A DNA stretch of 23,457 nt from CF-161 sp035259145 (GTDB lineage: Bacteria > Chloroflexota > Dormibacteria > Dormibacterales > Dormibacteraceae). The stretch lies in NCBI GenBank assembly GCA_035259145.1, contig DATFWQ010000250.1, positions 1 through 23,457 on the forward strand. The letters are read 5' to 3'. The translations under genes were made by a program, and so were the position numbers. This document shows positions 1 to 7,943 of the stretch, in pieces (the stretch's first letter is position 1; every line of letters begins with the position of its first letter). The notes under the pieces are model-generated. The model was not told where the DNA came from. It ran no database searches and saw only the letters and a program-made list of their open reading frames with translations.

Positions 1-31
1 GCAGGCCTCAGACTCACTCGCGTACGGTCGC

Positions 32-700
32 TCAGGGGCGGCCCATCGTGGTGGCGATGTCGGCCTCGTTCCCCGCGGCGTCGGCCAGCGTCCACCACGA
101 GGGCGCAAATGTGTCGCGCACCATCCGGCCGCCGGCGGCGAGCGCCGCCGCGATGCGAGCCTCCGCCTGCTCGTACGGCACCCATATCGCAACGTGGATC
201 GCGCCGCCGGCGCCGGGGCGCGGCTCATGCATTTGCTCGAACCAGAACGACGGCCCCCGACTGCGCGGATCGAAGAGGTCCTCGTCGGGGCTGTCGCGCC
301 GCGGCTCATACCCGAGAACTGCCCGCCAGAATGGCAGCACCTCGGCGGTAACGGTCGCGCCGGGGATGACAAGCAGGCTCTGGACTGCCGACGGGTCGGC
401 AGAGAGGCCCAGCTCTCGGGCAGCTGCCGAGATCTGGCGGGCCAGGTCGACGTCGCGCCCACTCATCCCGCAGTAGTCGTCGGTGATCGTGATCAGGCGC
501 ACGGTCACGCCGTCTCGACGCACGTCCACGTCCGGGTGGTGGTCGTCGACGCCCGGCAGCACGCTGATCGCCTGGACGAGCCGGGCGCCTGCCGCCAACG
601 ACCCGGTCCGGAAGTACGCGCACGCACCGTCGCCGAGGACGCGCCAATTCTCGACGCCCTCGGACTCGTGGAACTGCGTCGGGCTGATCCGGTCGGTCAT
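32..700 (-). CDS. PCD/DCoH-like domain fused to a VOC (glyoxalase-like) domain
   Basis: The first ~100 residues resemble pterin-4a-carbinolamine dehydratase: they carry the HHPDV motif at 54-58 followed by a strand and a helix ending near 98, as in the family whose members dehydrate 4a-hydroxytetrahydrobiopterin. Residues ~106-219 form a vicinal-oxygen-chelate domain (PFWRAVLGY near its start, DAAGNEADIA near its end). Both halves are known families and the fusion recurs in actinobacteria, but its substrate is not known to me. The ATG at 700 has a clear AAGGA ribosome binding site 7 nt upstream. It is the last gene of a minus-strand operon, 60 nt after the serine hydrolase. No phenylalanine hydroxylase or other pterin gene is nearby, so a true dehydratase role is uncertain. 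Confidence 0.8.
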   Translation of the reverse strand: MTDRISPTQFHESEGVENWRVLGDGACAYFRTGSLAAGARLVQAISVLPGVDDHHPDVDVRRDGVTVRLITITDDYCGMSGRDVDLARQISAAARELGLSADPSAVQSLLVIPGATVTAEVLPFWRAVLGYEPRRDSPDEDLFDPRSRGPSFWFEQMHEPRPGAGGAIHVAIWVPYEQAEARIAAALAAGGRMVRDTFAPSWWTLADAAGNEADIATTMGRP

Positions 701-760
701 GCAGGCTTCCTTGGCACCGCCATTGTGGCCAATTTCGATTACATCGTTCGCCGGCCGCCC

Positions 761-1855
761 TCAGTTGCAGGCGGCGAGCACGGCGTCGCTGACCTCGCCG
801 AGGTGACGAAAACCCTCGTCGATGCCTGGTTGAAGATTCATCAGATAGACGAAGACCAGTCGCCGGGTGGGATCGGCCCAGGTGACGCAAGAGGCGTTGC
901 CTGCGTGACCGAAAGCCTGGCGACTGCTGATTCCACCCATCACCCGGCTCATGTCTCGGGGGTCGGAGCCGGGTCCGCCAAGCTGGAAGCCCTGTGCCCA
1001 CCGGACGGGCCGGTTGATGAAGGCGTCCACCTCGCCGTCGCTGGACGGCTGCCTGGCCTCAGCGATCGTCCTCTCCTCGAGCAGCCGCACACCGTCCAGC
1101 TCTCCGCCCATCAGCAGCATCTTGTAGAGGCGCGCGAGCTGGCGGGCGGTGGCCGAGATACCCGCCGCGGGAATGACGGCCTGGCGAATCTTGCGGCGGT
1201 TGAAGACGACCTGGTTGATCCACTCGCTCGGGTGTCCCGCCCGGACCCGTACACGCCGCGGCCACAGCTCGTCGGGAAGGCCGAGCCAGACCGCGTCGAG
1301 ACCCAGCGGAGCGAGGAGCTCGCTCCTCAAGAAGTCACGCACGGGCACGCCAGTGACTCGGCGCACGAGCTCACCGAGGATGAACCCGTAAGTGATGAAG
1401 TGATAGGCCGCAACCTGCCCCGCCGCCCAGCGAGGGCGAGTCTGTTCCGCGTCGCGAACCGACAGGTCCCAGTTTGACATGTGAAGTACCGTTCGCAGGA
1501 GGCTGCCGGCCACGGGCACGCCGGCGCGGTGCTGCAGCACGTGGCGCACCGTGATTGCTCCCTTGCCCCGCTGGCCGTACTCGGGCCAGTATGCAGCCAC
1601 CGAATCGTCGAGTGAAAGCATGCCCCGCTGCGCAAGCAGGTGCACCAACAATGCCACGAAGGGCTTGCTCGCCGAGTAGATCAGGAAGAGGGCGTCCTTC
1701 GGGCATCCGAAGGAACGGTCGAGCACGACCTGTCCCTCACGAAGCACGCACAGCTGCGCCGCGGTCTTCCTGGCCCTCACCAACTCCAGCGCTCGATCGA
1801 GAGCGACGGAATCCATGCCCACCGAATTCGGCGAGCATTCAGCCCCGGCGATCAT
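761..1855 (-). CDS. Beta-lactamase-fold serine hydrolase (family VIII esterase-like)
   Basis: The protein has the three landmarks of the penicillin-binding/class C beta-lactamase fold: SASK (nucleophile Ser61, Lys64), a YHFITYG block at 151-157 where the Tyr base sits, and GHAG near 316-319 in place of KTG. The YHxxTYG form and the closing HAG motif are typical of the esterase/EstB branch, so ester or short peptide hydrolysis is more likely than beta-lactamase activity. No signal peptide is visible, so it is probably cytoplasmic. I chose the ATG at 1855 because GAGGTGA lies 8 nt upstream; a GTG at 1867 is also open but has no proper ribosome binding site. It follows the membrane-protein gene by 14 nt, so the two are almost surely cotranscribed. 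Confidence 0.85.
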   Translation of the reverse strand: MIAGAECSPNSVGMDSVALDRALELVRARKTAAQLCVLREGQVVLDRSFGCPKDALFLIYSASKPFVALLVHLLAQRGMLSLDDSVAAYWPEYGQRGKGAITVRHVLQHRAGVPVAGSLLRTVLHMSNWDLSVRDAEQTRPRWAAGQVAAYHFITYGFILGELVRRVTGVPVRDFLRSELLAPLGLDAVWLGLPDELWPRRVRVRAGHPSEWINQVVFNRRKIRQAVIPAAGISATARQLARLYKMLLMGGELDGVRLLEERTIAEARQPSSDGEVDAFINRPVRWAQGFQLGGPGSDPRDMSRVMGGISSRQAFGHAGNASCVTWADPTRRLVFVYLMNLQPGIDEGFRHLGEVSDAVLAACN

Positions 1856-1869
1856 CCAGGCGGTCACCT

Positions 1870-2538
1870 CTACGCCCGTGATGCGGCGGTCTCTGCCTCA
1901 GATGCCCTCAGTGTACGGACGAGGAGCGTGATAGCCGCGGCCAGGAACCAGACCCCCTGGATGATCGACAGAGCGACGACAACAGCCAGGATCGGAGCGA
2001 AGAGGTAGACCACCCCTGAGACCGCAAAAGCGCCCCCAACGACAAGTGACAGATACCCCAACACCCGAGGAAGCACACGTGAGTCGAGGATGACGGCACC
2101 CAGCGGAAAGAAGACTGCCGGCGCCGCGAGCATGGGAAACAGCCGCTGCGCGGTCTTGATCAAGTCGAGGCTGACCGACACAGTCGTTGGATTCCCGCTG
2201 ACCCCGCCCTGCACGGCGCCGAGATAGAACGTGACCTCGAGGAGGCTCACGCCCACGAGGACGATGCAGCCAAACACCGTCATCACGCCCCAGAAGCGTG
2301 TTGTGGCACCAGCCATGTGGACGATGGCGACAGCGAAGACAACAGACAGGAAGGATCCAACACCCTGGAGCCAGGAACCCAGCATGATGGAATCGAGGTA
2401 CTGCCTGCCCCAGGCCATCACCTCGGTGATCGAGGCGTTGGCCGGCGGGCCGGGATTGAGATTGAAGGACACGATGACCATGGTGACCCCGAGAACGCCG
2501 CAGAGGGCGCTCAGGATCCGGAATCGTCGAGTTGGCAA
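1870..2538 (-). CDS. Multi-pass membrane protein, DUF4386-like
   Basis: A protein of about 222 residues with six hydrophobic segments, roughly at residues 8-25, 48-70, 80-102, 130-150, 157-180 and 185-207, and very few charged residues. The arrangement recalls DUF4386-type integral membrane proteins, whose function is unknown. The frame is open to a GTG at 2568, but a TTG at 2538 is preceded by AAGGGAGG with a 6-nt spacer, an almost perfect Shine-Dalgarno, so I take TTG as the start. It is the first gene of the minus-strand operon and diverges from marR; its promoter overlaps the MarR operator, so it is probably repressed or tuned by that regulator. Confidence 0.75.
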   Translation of the reverse strand: MPTRRFRILSALCGVLGVTMVIVSFNLNPGPPANASITEVMAWGRQYLDSIMLGSWLQGVGSFLSVVFAVAIVHMAGATTRFWGVMTVFGCIVLVGVSLLEVTFYLGAVQGGVSGNPTTVSVSLDLIKTAQRLFPMLAAPAVFFPLGAVILDSRVLPRVLGYLSLVVGGAFAVSGVVYLFAPILAVVVALSIIQGVWFLAAAITLLVRTLRASEAETAASRA

Positions 2539-2595
2539 GATGGGCCTCCCTTGGCTCTGGTCCCCCACTGAGGTACCGTGATTTGCTAGATCCTC

Positions 2596-2624
2596 TTGTA
2601 GTTTGAGAGTCTAGCTGCTAGATT
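2596..2624 (+). promoter_or_regulatory. marR promoter, apparently leaderless
   Basis: TTGTAG (2596-2601), a 17-nt spacer and TAGATT (2619-2624) lie just before the marR ATG at 2633. Only 8 nt separate the -10 box from the start codon and there is no Shine-Dalgarno, so transcription probably begins at or next to the A of the ATG. Confidence 0.5.
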
Positions 2625-2629
2625 GTCAA
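2600..2629 (-). promoter_or_regulatory. Promoter of the membrane protein-hydrolase-PCD/VOC operon
   Basis: On the minus strand a perfect -35 box TTGACA (2629-2624) is followed after 18 nt by CAAACT (2605-2600), a weak -10 that keeps the key A at position 2 and T at position 6. The MarR palindrome covers the whole spacer, so bound repressor would block polymerase. Confidence 0.5.
2603..2629. promoter_or_regulatory. Palindromic MarR operator
   Basis: A 27-nt inverted repeat centred on T2616: TCTAGC-T-GCTAGA in the core (2610-2622, six perfect pairs) with outer half-sites TTGA (2603-2606) and TCAA (2626-2629); 11 of 13 pairs match. A third half-site, GCTAGA, lies at 2585-2590. It overlaps both divergent promoters, the usual layout for an autoregulated MarR repressor. 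Confidence 0.7.
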
Positions 2630-2632
2630 GCA

Positions 2633-3124
2633 ATGTCCCCCGCTGATCGTCCTCTGGTCGAGGCCGTGCTCGCGGAACTGCGGGCCCTCGCCGCCGAGAT
2701 CGACCGGCTCGACCGGCTTGCGGCCGATCGCTACGGACTGAACCGGACAGACCTCCATAGCCTGGAGATCGTGGGGAGCAGCGGCGGCCTCACTCCTACC
2801 GACCTGGCCCAGGCCCTGGGTTTCACGACGGGCGGGGTCACGACGGTCATCGACCGCCTTGAGCGCGCCGGCTACGCCCGACGCCGGCCTGACCCCGGGG
2901 ACCGCCGGCGGGTGGTCGTGGAGCCAACCGAGCTGACCGCAGAACGCGACGCCGAGGTCTTCGGGCAGCTGATCCTGAGCACCCAGCAGATCGCCGCCAC
3001 CTACACCGACGCCGAGCTGGCCGTGATCCGGGACTTCCTAGAGCGCAATCGTATGGCCATGGCGGCTCACGGCGATGCTCTGCAGAGCCATGACTCCGTG
3101 GAACCCGACTCCAGCGAGCGATGA
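2633..3124 (+). CDS. MarR-family transcriptional regulator
   Basis: A 163-residue protein with the winged helix-turn-helix of the MarR family: an N-terminal dimerisation helix (1-35), recognition region LTPTDLAQALGFTTGGVTTV at 53-72, and the wing with the RRPDPGDRRRVVV signature at 83-95, followed by C-terminal dimer helices. MarR proteins bind palindromes as dimers and release them on binding small phenolic or other ligands. The palindrome directly upstream (2603-2629) is the obvious operator, covering its own promoter and that of the divergent operon. The ligand cannot be read from sequence. The start at 2633 lacks a ribosome binding site but sits 8 nt after a -10 box. Confidence 0.92.
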   Translation: MSPADRPLVEAVLAELRALAAEIDRLDRLAADRYGLNRTDLHSLEIVGSSGGLTPTDLAQALGFTTGGVTTVIDRLERAGYARRRPDPGDRRRVVVEPTELTAERDAEVFGQLILSTQQIAATYTDAELAVIRDFLERNRMAMAAHGDALQSHDSVEPDSSER

Positions 3125-3162
3125 CTTGCACTGTCTCACCCGGGTCGGCACGCACTGCGTCC

Positions 3163-3359
3163 GTTCCCCAAAGTAGAAGCCCGTGATGGCGGCCAGCAGG
3201 CCTTCGAGCGAGCTCAGAAATGGTGTTCACGATTTGCGGCTGCTGTGTTTGATCGCCATCGGGACCGATCCCGAACATCAGCACGCGAAACACGGCGATG
3301 CCCAGGATTAGAAGCGTGCGTTGACGGGAAGCCGATTCGCGATGACGCAAGGTCACCAA
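3163..3359 (-). pseudogene. Frameshifted remnant of a small membrane protein
   Basis: From 3359 the minus strand reads a short basic start, a hydrophobic stretch (TLLILGIAVFRVLMFGIG) and NTISELA. Near 3200-3215 the reading continues in another frame with LEGLLAAITGFYFGERTQ, a pattern common at the membrane end of small anchored proteins. Neither piece has a proper end: the second frame runs antisense into marR. I read it as one decayed gene with a frameshift. The parent family is not identified. Confidence 0.35.
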
Positions 3360-3385
3360 TTTTCTGATGTGCCTCGGATATTCTC

Positions 3386-4147
3386 TTGCCAGTGGACCTG
3401 GCTACATTCATCGCTCAGCGAGAAAACCAATGCCTGGACCTGGATGGCGCCTATGGCTGCCAGTGCGTAGACCTGGCCGACGCCTGGGCCGACAACCTGG
3501 GCCACCCGCTGCCACTCGTGGAGGGGGCTAAGGACTTCGCTGGCCAGAACATTCCCGGCTGGGTCTGGATCGCCAATGGCCAGGAAAACTTCCCCGAGCC
3601 GGGTGATCTTGTGGTCTGGAACTCCCAGATCGGACCCAATGGCCACGTGGCCGTCTGCATCGGGCCGGCGGACGCGAATACATTCACCAGCCTGGATCAA
3701 AACTGGTTCGGTGCCAACTCGCTGACCGGCAGCGCCGCGGCCCGGGTCCCTCATCACTACTTCGGCGTGGCCGGCTGGCTGCGACCCGGCTCCGGAGTTT
3801 CAGCCTCTGGAGTTTCAGCCTGGGACGGTTCCTACCCGATGCCGGACCCGCCGCCCGCGTCGACCGGGGTGGACGTGACCTACACCGGCCGAATCCTGCC
3901 GGTGGACGGTGGGGCCAAGCCGCCCCATTGGTTCGATGGCCCAGACGGGCAGGACATGGGGGAGGCCCCGATTGGGGCGGGAGTCACTACATCCCACGCG
4001 GTCTACGATGGCGTCAATTGGTGGGACCGCATCGCCCCGGGTACCTGGTGGCTGCTGGATGCAGCCATAGACGGCCGGGATGAGGCACACCCCGCCGGTC
4101 AGACACCGGTGACCGTGTGGAATGAGGCTCAGAAGCCTGGGCCGTAA
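3386..4147 (+). CDS. CHAP-domain peptidoglycan hydrolase (endolysin-like)
   Basis: Residues 1-135 form a CHAP (NlpC/P60-superfamily) cysteine amidase/endopeptidase domain: catalytic Cys27 in CQCVDLA, His87 in NGHVAV, and a polar third residue in SLDQNW (Asn106). Such enzymes cleave peptidoglycan cross-links. Residues ~157-253 are a Trp-rich C-terminal part (WFDGPDGQDMG, NWWDRIAPGTWWLLDA) that may bind cell wall; I do not recognise its family. There is no signal peptide or membrane segment, as in phage endolysins that need a holin, yet no other phage gene is nearby. The TTG at 3386 and a GTG at 3392 are the only likely starts after the in-frame stop at 3365; neither has a good ribosome binding site. 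Confidence 0.8.
   Translation: MPVDLATFIAQRENQCLDLDGAYGCQCVDLADAWADNLGHPLPLVEGAKDFAGQNIPGWVWIANGQENFPEPGDLVVWNSQIGPNGHVAVCIGPADANTFTSLDQNWFGANSLTGSAAARVPHHYFGVAGWLRPGSGVSASGVSAWDGSYPMPDPPPASTGVDVTYTGRILPVDGGAKPPHWFDGPDGQDMGEAPIGAGVTTSHAVYDGVNWWDRIAPGTWWLLDAAIDGRDEAHPAGQTPVTVWNEAQKPGP
3794..3821 (+). repeat. 15-nt tandem duplication in the CHAP linker
   Basis: GGAGTTTCAGCCT occurs at 3794-3806 and again at 3809-3821, a period of 15 nt, giving SGVSA twice in the linker between the CHAP domain and the C-terminal domain. It keeps the frame and simply lengthens the hinge. Confidence 0.85.
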
Positions 4148-4226
4148 ACCGTAAACCAACCGCCGTCAGCTCAATCATGCGGGCCCTCGACACGCGTGCA
4201 AGAGTTCCTTAGCCTTAGCGCGCGCG

Positions 4227-4838
4227 TCAACCGACGTGGTAGTTCGTCATCTTCAAGGTGTAGTCGGGAGTTTGCACGATCGATACCCAGAGCTTTGCGA
4301 AGTTGCCGCTGTGCGTCTTGACGGCGACGAGCTGGCCAGCTGCCAGATCGATGATGCGCACGTTGCTGTAGGAGAGTCCCTCCAGCTTGATGGGATCGAG
4401 CGCGTTGTAGTCAGCGAGGCTCCTGGCTCCGAACTGGTCGACCTGCGCACCGTTGCTGATAGCCAGCATGCCAGTCTGGCGTTCTGGTAGCGCGATGTCC
4501 TCCTCTCCGCATTGCGCCTGGCCTGTGTCGAGATTGAAGCACTGACCAAGGCGCAGTCTCAGACCCTCAGTTGCGTACAGGACGGATACCGAGGGCGTCG
4601 GAGTTATCGATCGCGCCGGGGTAGCCGGTCTGTAGTAGATGATGCCGGTGGCCACAAGCGCGCTCAGCAATCCCGCCAGAGCTGTCACGGCTCCTAGCAG
4701 TGCGGTGATGACCTTCGCCAGCAAGGACAGCGGTTCCCAGTAGTCCCTCAGTCGGCCCCTGGACCTGGCCGGCCTTGCATTGTTGGCGTTACTCGCCGCG
4801 GGCCAATCCTTGTGGCCGGGACCGCCACTGTCTGCCAT
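4227..4838 (-). CDS. Single-pass membrane protein of unknown function
   Basis: I do not recognise the family. The protein (203 residues) has a basic, disordered N-terminus (ARPARSRGRLRDYW), one long hydrophobic segment at about 38-69, a Pro/Thr-rich stretch (PATPARSITPTPS) and a folded C-terminal domain of ~115 residues with two cysteines in CFNLDTGQAQC. The positive-inside rule predicts a cytoplasmic N-terminus and an exported C-terminal domain, where the cysteines could form a disulphide. The ATG at 4838 is preceded by AGGAG 7 nt upstream and is preferred over the open ATG at 4868. It converges with the CHAP gene and lies downstream of the LuxR-type regulator on the same strand, 129 nt away. 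Confidence 0.65.
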   Translation of the reverse strand: MADSGGPGHKDWPAASNANNARPARSRGRLRDYWEPLSLLAKVITALLGAVTALAGLLSALVATGIIYYRPATPARSITPTPSVSVLYATEGLRLRLGQCFNLDTGQAQCGEEDIALPERQTGMLAISNGAQVDQFGARSLADYNALDPIKLEGLSYSNVRIIDLAAGQLVAVKTHSGNFAKLWVSIVQTPDYTLKMTNYHVG

Positions 4839-4967
4839 GAACCTTCTCCTGCAGGCGGAACGCAGCAAGGTAGCACACCGTTACTGGCGTGGCAGAGACT
4901 TACTGGTCCTCGCACTCCCTGCCCCAGCAGCCTCGGAGCCGGGCCCGAAACCGGCGGTTGTGGGGCG

Positions 4968-7796
4968 TCAGTCGCGGGAGGCCGGTTGCGGCTGGATTCC
5001 GCGCCTCACAGCTTCGGCAACCAGCTCTGAGCGGGAGTCGATGCCAAGTTTGGCGAAGACGTGGATCAGGTGCGTCTTAACGGTCGCGCGTGAAACAAAT
5101 AAACGTGCGGCGATCTCGGGATTGCTCAGGTGCTGGCCCACCAGGCGGACCACCTCCAGCTCGGTCACGGTGAGGCTGGCCCAGCCGGCGGTCGGACGGC
5201 GCCGCCCACCTCGCCCGCGCGCGGCATACGCGATCGCTTCGTCCGCCGTGAGCCTTGCGCCCTCGGCCCAGGCGGCCGCGAAGTCATCCTCGCCGAGCTT
5301 CTGCTTGACTTTTGTGAGACCCCCATAGTGCGCGTCGCGGTCGATCGCAAGGCGATAGCCGAGGGTCGTCCGCCGAGACTCCGCCGCCGCCCACAGCCGA
5401 ACCGCTTCCTTATTGCTGTCCTGGTCGGCCGCCAGCCGGCCCAGCAGCTCCAGAGCATCCACCACGCCAATCTGATCGCCTGCGTCAAGGGCCAGCTTCA
5501 TGGCTGCATGCGTGAGTGACTCGGCTTTCTGCGGGTCACCCTGGCGGGCTCGAAGCTGGGCCCGAACCCGGGCGGCCCGCCCGAGGATCCAGGTCAGCTC
5601 TCCTGAGTGTGCGAGGGGGGTGGCTTCCTCGAGGCTGGCCTCTGCACTTTCCAGAGCACCCAGCGCGAGCTGCGCCTCCGCCAGGACAACCAGCGGCAGA
5701 GATGCGTAGCGTGACATCGGGGACGACCGAATGACGTCGGCGGCTGAGCTCAGGGTCTCTTTGGCCTGAGCAAAGTCACCATCGGCTAGCTCAATACAGC
5801 CGGCAAGCCATCTGACGGCGGGTTCCACTGACTGGCCCGACCCTCCGGCCGCATCCGAACCACGGACTGCCGCCAGGCTCTCCTCGATGGCAGCGCGAGC
5901 CGAGGCGAGGTCGCCGCGAAGCATCGCCACCCAGCCAAGGCAGAAACCACACTTCCACACCATGGTCTCATCGACCTGGCGGCCCTCAGCCAGTGCCGGT
6001 TCGAGGAGCTGAGCGGCATCGGCCAGCCGTCCCTGGATGATCGCAATGAATCCCGCGGTCCACATGGCCGTATAGAGGACGGAGGAATGACCGCCGGCCT
6101 TCGCACCGTCGATCGCCTCCTCGGCCAGTCGCCGGGCCTCGTCGGGGTCGGACTGGAACAAGCGGAACAGCACGAACGTGAACGATGTCAGGTAGCTGAG
6201 CATGAGCAGCCTGCCGGCCATGGGAGAACCCGGCACCGGAGCCAGGGAGCGAGCGTCTTCAAAGTAGGGCCGCATTTCGCTAGCGCCGCCGGCCAGGGCC
6301 GCCATTACGCCGAGGGCGGAAAGCGCAAACGCTTCTTCGTGTTTGTCGCCGGCTGTGCGGGCCAGGCCGAGAGCCTCGCTCGCCCACCCGGGCACCTCGC
6401 CGAGCCCGCGTCCCGAGCTGACCGCGAAGAGGCACTGGACGTTTCGTAGCTGTGCCCGGAGCAGCGGCGGAATCTCAGGAGCTCGACTCGCGGCAGGCCC
6501 CAACCACGTCTCGGCTTCCGTGTATGCCGCATGCAGCAACCATGGGGTCGCCAGGGCGACCACCAGCCTACCCAGGGCCACCGGTTCGTCGCGGTCGCGG
6601 CTCCAGGCGAGTGCCGCCCGCAGGTTGTCCTGGTCACGGCGCAGTTGAGCACGCCACCGCTCATCGCCATGGCTCAGCGCCCGCGGCTCTGCGGCTTCCG
6701 CCAGCCCCAGGTAGTAGTCACGATGGCGAGTTCGCAGCAGCTCGACTTCCTCCGCTTCATCAAGATGCTCGGCGGCGAACTGGCGGACCATCTCCAGCAT
6801 CCTGTAGCGAGCCTCAGCCTGGCCGCCCCTGTTCTCGGCGATGACCAGGGAGCGGTCGGTAAGCGCCGCCAGCAGCTCGAGGGTCGCAGCCGGGCACACG
6901 GCCAGCGCAGCCTCGACGTCAAACCCCCCGGCGAACACCGAGAGCTGGCGCAGCAGCGTGCGTTCGGGATCTGACAGCAGCTCGTAACTCCAGTCAAAGG
7001 AGGCCTCAAGGCTTGCCTGTCTGCGTGGCGCCGTGCGGGGCCCACTGGCCAGGACCGCGAAGCGATCCTTCAGGCCCGCGGCAATGTGGGCCGGATCGAG
7101 TGCGCGCGTACGGGCTGCAGCAAGCTCGATGGCCAGGGGCAGACCGTCCAGCCGCCGGCAGATGGCGAGTACGGCGGGCCTGTCATCGTCGTGGAGCTTG
7201 AACCGCGGCAGCGCGTGCCGGGCGCGGTCGGTGAAGAGATCGACCGCGTCTGCCTCGGCTAACGACGGCACAGCCCAGGTGACCTCGCCGCCGACCCCCA
7301 GTGGCTCTCGACTGGTGGCAAGGATTTTCACGTTCCGCGCCGACTCGAGCAGGCTGGCCGCAACTTCGGACGCTGACTCAACGACGTGCTCGCAGTTGTC
7401 GAGCAACACCAGCGCCTGGCGCGAGGCGAGGTAGCGGCCTACCGCCTCGGCCCACGTCCTCCCCGGCCCCGGCTCCCTCACGCCAACGGTCACCGCCACC
7501 CGGTCCCACACAAACTCGCCGCCGGATAAGGGCGAGAAGTCGACGAACCACACCCCATCAGGATTGCCGTCGGCAAGGCGGTCGGCCAATTGCATCGCAA
7601 GCCGCGTCTTGCCGGCGCCACCTGGCCCGGTAAGGGTGAGCAGGCGATTATCAGCCAGCAGCGCAGCGGCCTCGGCCAGTTCGGCCTCGCGGCCGATGAA
7701 GCGAGTGAGCGAAATGGGAAGCCTGGTGGACACCTGGGAGCCCATCAGTGGGCCTGAGTCTCCCACATTGTCGGCTGATACGGACCGCTCAAGCAC
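4968..7796 (-). CDS. Large ATPase-TPR-LuxR transcriptional regulator
   Basis: This protein of up to 942 residues combines an N-terminal NTPase of the NB-ARC/AfsR type, with Walker A GPGGAGKT at 57-64 and Walker B ALVLLDN at 128-134, then a long helical TPR-like middle (~350-800) and a C-terminal LuxR/GerE helix-turn-helix at 875-935 (LTVTELEVVRLVGQHLSNPE, then SRATVKTHL). Such regulators use ATP binding and a ligand or partner held by the repeats to switch on DNA binding. The target and signal are unknown. The GTG at 7796 has no ribosome binding site; an ATG at 7745 is an alternative that keeps every domain. The frame stays open and coding-like for ~130 nt upstream without an ATG, GTG or TTG, so the true start is unsettled. 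Confidence 0.88.
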   Translation of the reverse strand: MLERSVSADNVGDSGPLMGSQVSTRLPISLTRFIGREAELAEAAALLADNRLLTLTGPGGAGKTRLAMQLADRLADGNPDGVWFVDFSPLSGGEFVWDRVAVTVGVREPGPGRTWAEAVGRYLASRQALVLLDNCEHVVESASEVAASLLESARNVKILATSREPLGVGGEVTWAVPSLAEADAVDLFTDRARHALPRFKLHDDDRPAVLAICRRLDGLPLAIELAAARTRALDPAHIAAGLKDRFAVLASGPRTAPRRQASLEASFDWSYELLSDPERTLLRQLSVFAGGFDVEAALAVCPAATLELLAALTDRSLVIAENRGGQAEARYRMLEMVRQFAAEHLDEAEEVELLRTRHRDYYLGLAEAAEPRALSHGDERWRAQLRRDQDNLRAALAWSRDRDEPVALGRLVVALATPWLLHAAYTEAETWLGPAASRAPEIPPLLRAQLRNVQCLFAVSSGRGLGEVPGWASEALGLARTAGDKHEEAFALSALGVMAALAGGASEMRPYFEDARSLAPVPGSPMAGRLLMLSYLTSFTFVLFRLFQSDPDEARRLAEEAIDGAKAGGHSSVLYTAMWTAGFIAIIQGRLADAAQLLEPALAEGRQVDETMVWKCGFCLGWVAMLRGDLASARAAIEESLAAVRGSDAAGGSGQSVEPAVRWLAGCIELADGDFAQAKETLSSAADVIRSSPMSRYASLPLVVLAEAQLALGALESAEASLEEATPLAHSGELTWILGRAARVRAQLRARQGDPQKAESLTHAAMKLALDAGDQIGVVDALELLGRLAADQDSNKEAVRLWAAAESRRTTLGYRLAIDRDAHYGGLTKVKQKLGEDDFAAAWAEGARLTADEAIAYAARGRGGRRRPTAGWASLTVTELEVVRLVGQHLSNPEIAARLFVSRATVKTHLIHVFAKLGIDSRSELVAEAVRRGIQPQPASRD

Positions 7797-7943
7797 GCGC
7801 AGGTCGTGAAAAAATTGCGCGCTCGACGCCTGGTCCTTGGCGGGAACACGGACGAAACGCCAATGCCCGAGCGAGTCGGCGGCCGGACAGATCCCGATAC
7901 CCGCTGCCGCGGCCAGGTAGTGCTAGCAGCCCCATGAGCTCGG

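Noticed and set aside
194..1477. Long plus-strand open frame of 427 codons opposite the first two genes
   Set aside because: It lies antisense to two genes with clear catalytic motifs and has no recognisable domain; such frames are common in GC-rich DNA.
4141..4156. Tandem CCGTAAA repeats at the end of the CHAP gene
   Set aside because: Only two 7-nt units; no attachment-site or regulatory meaning can be supported.
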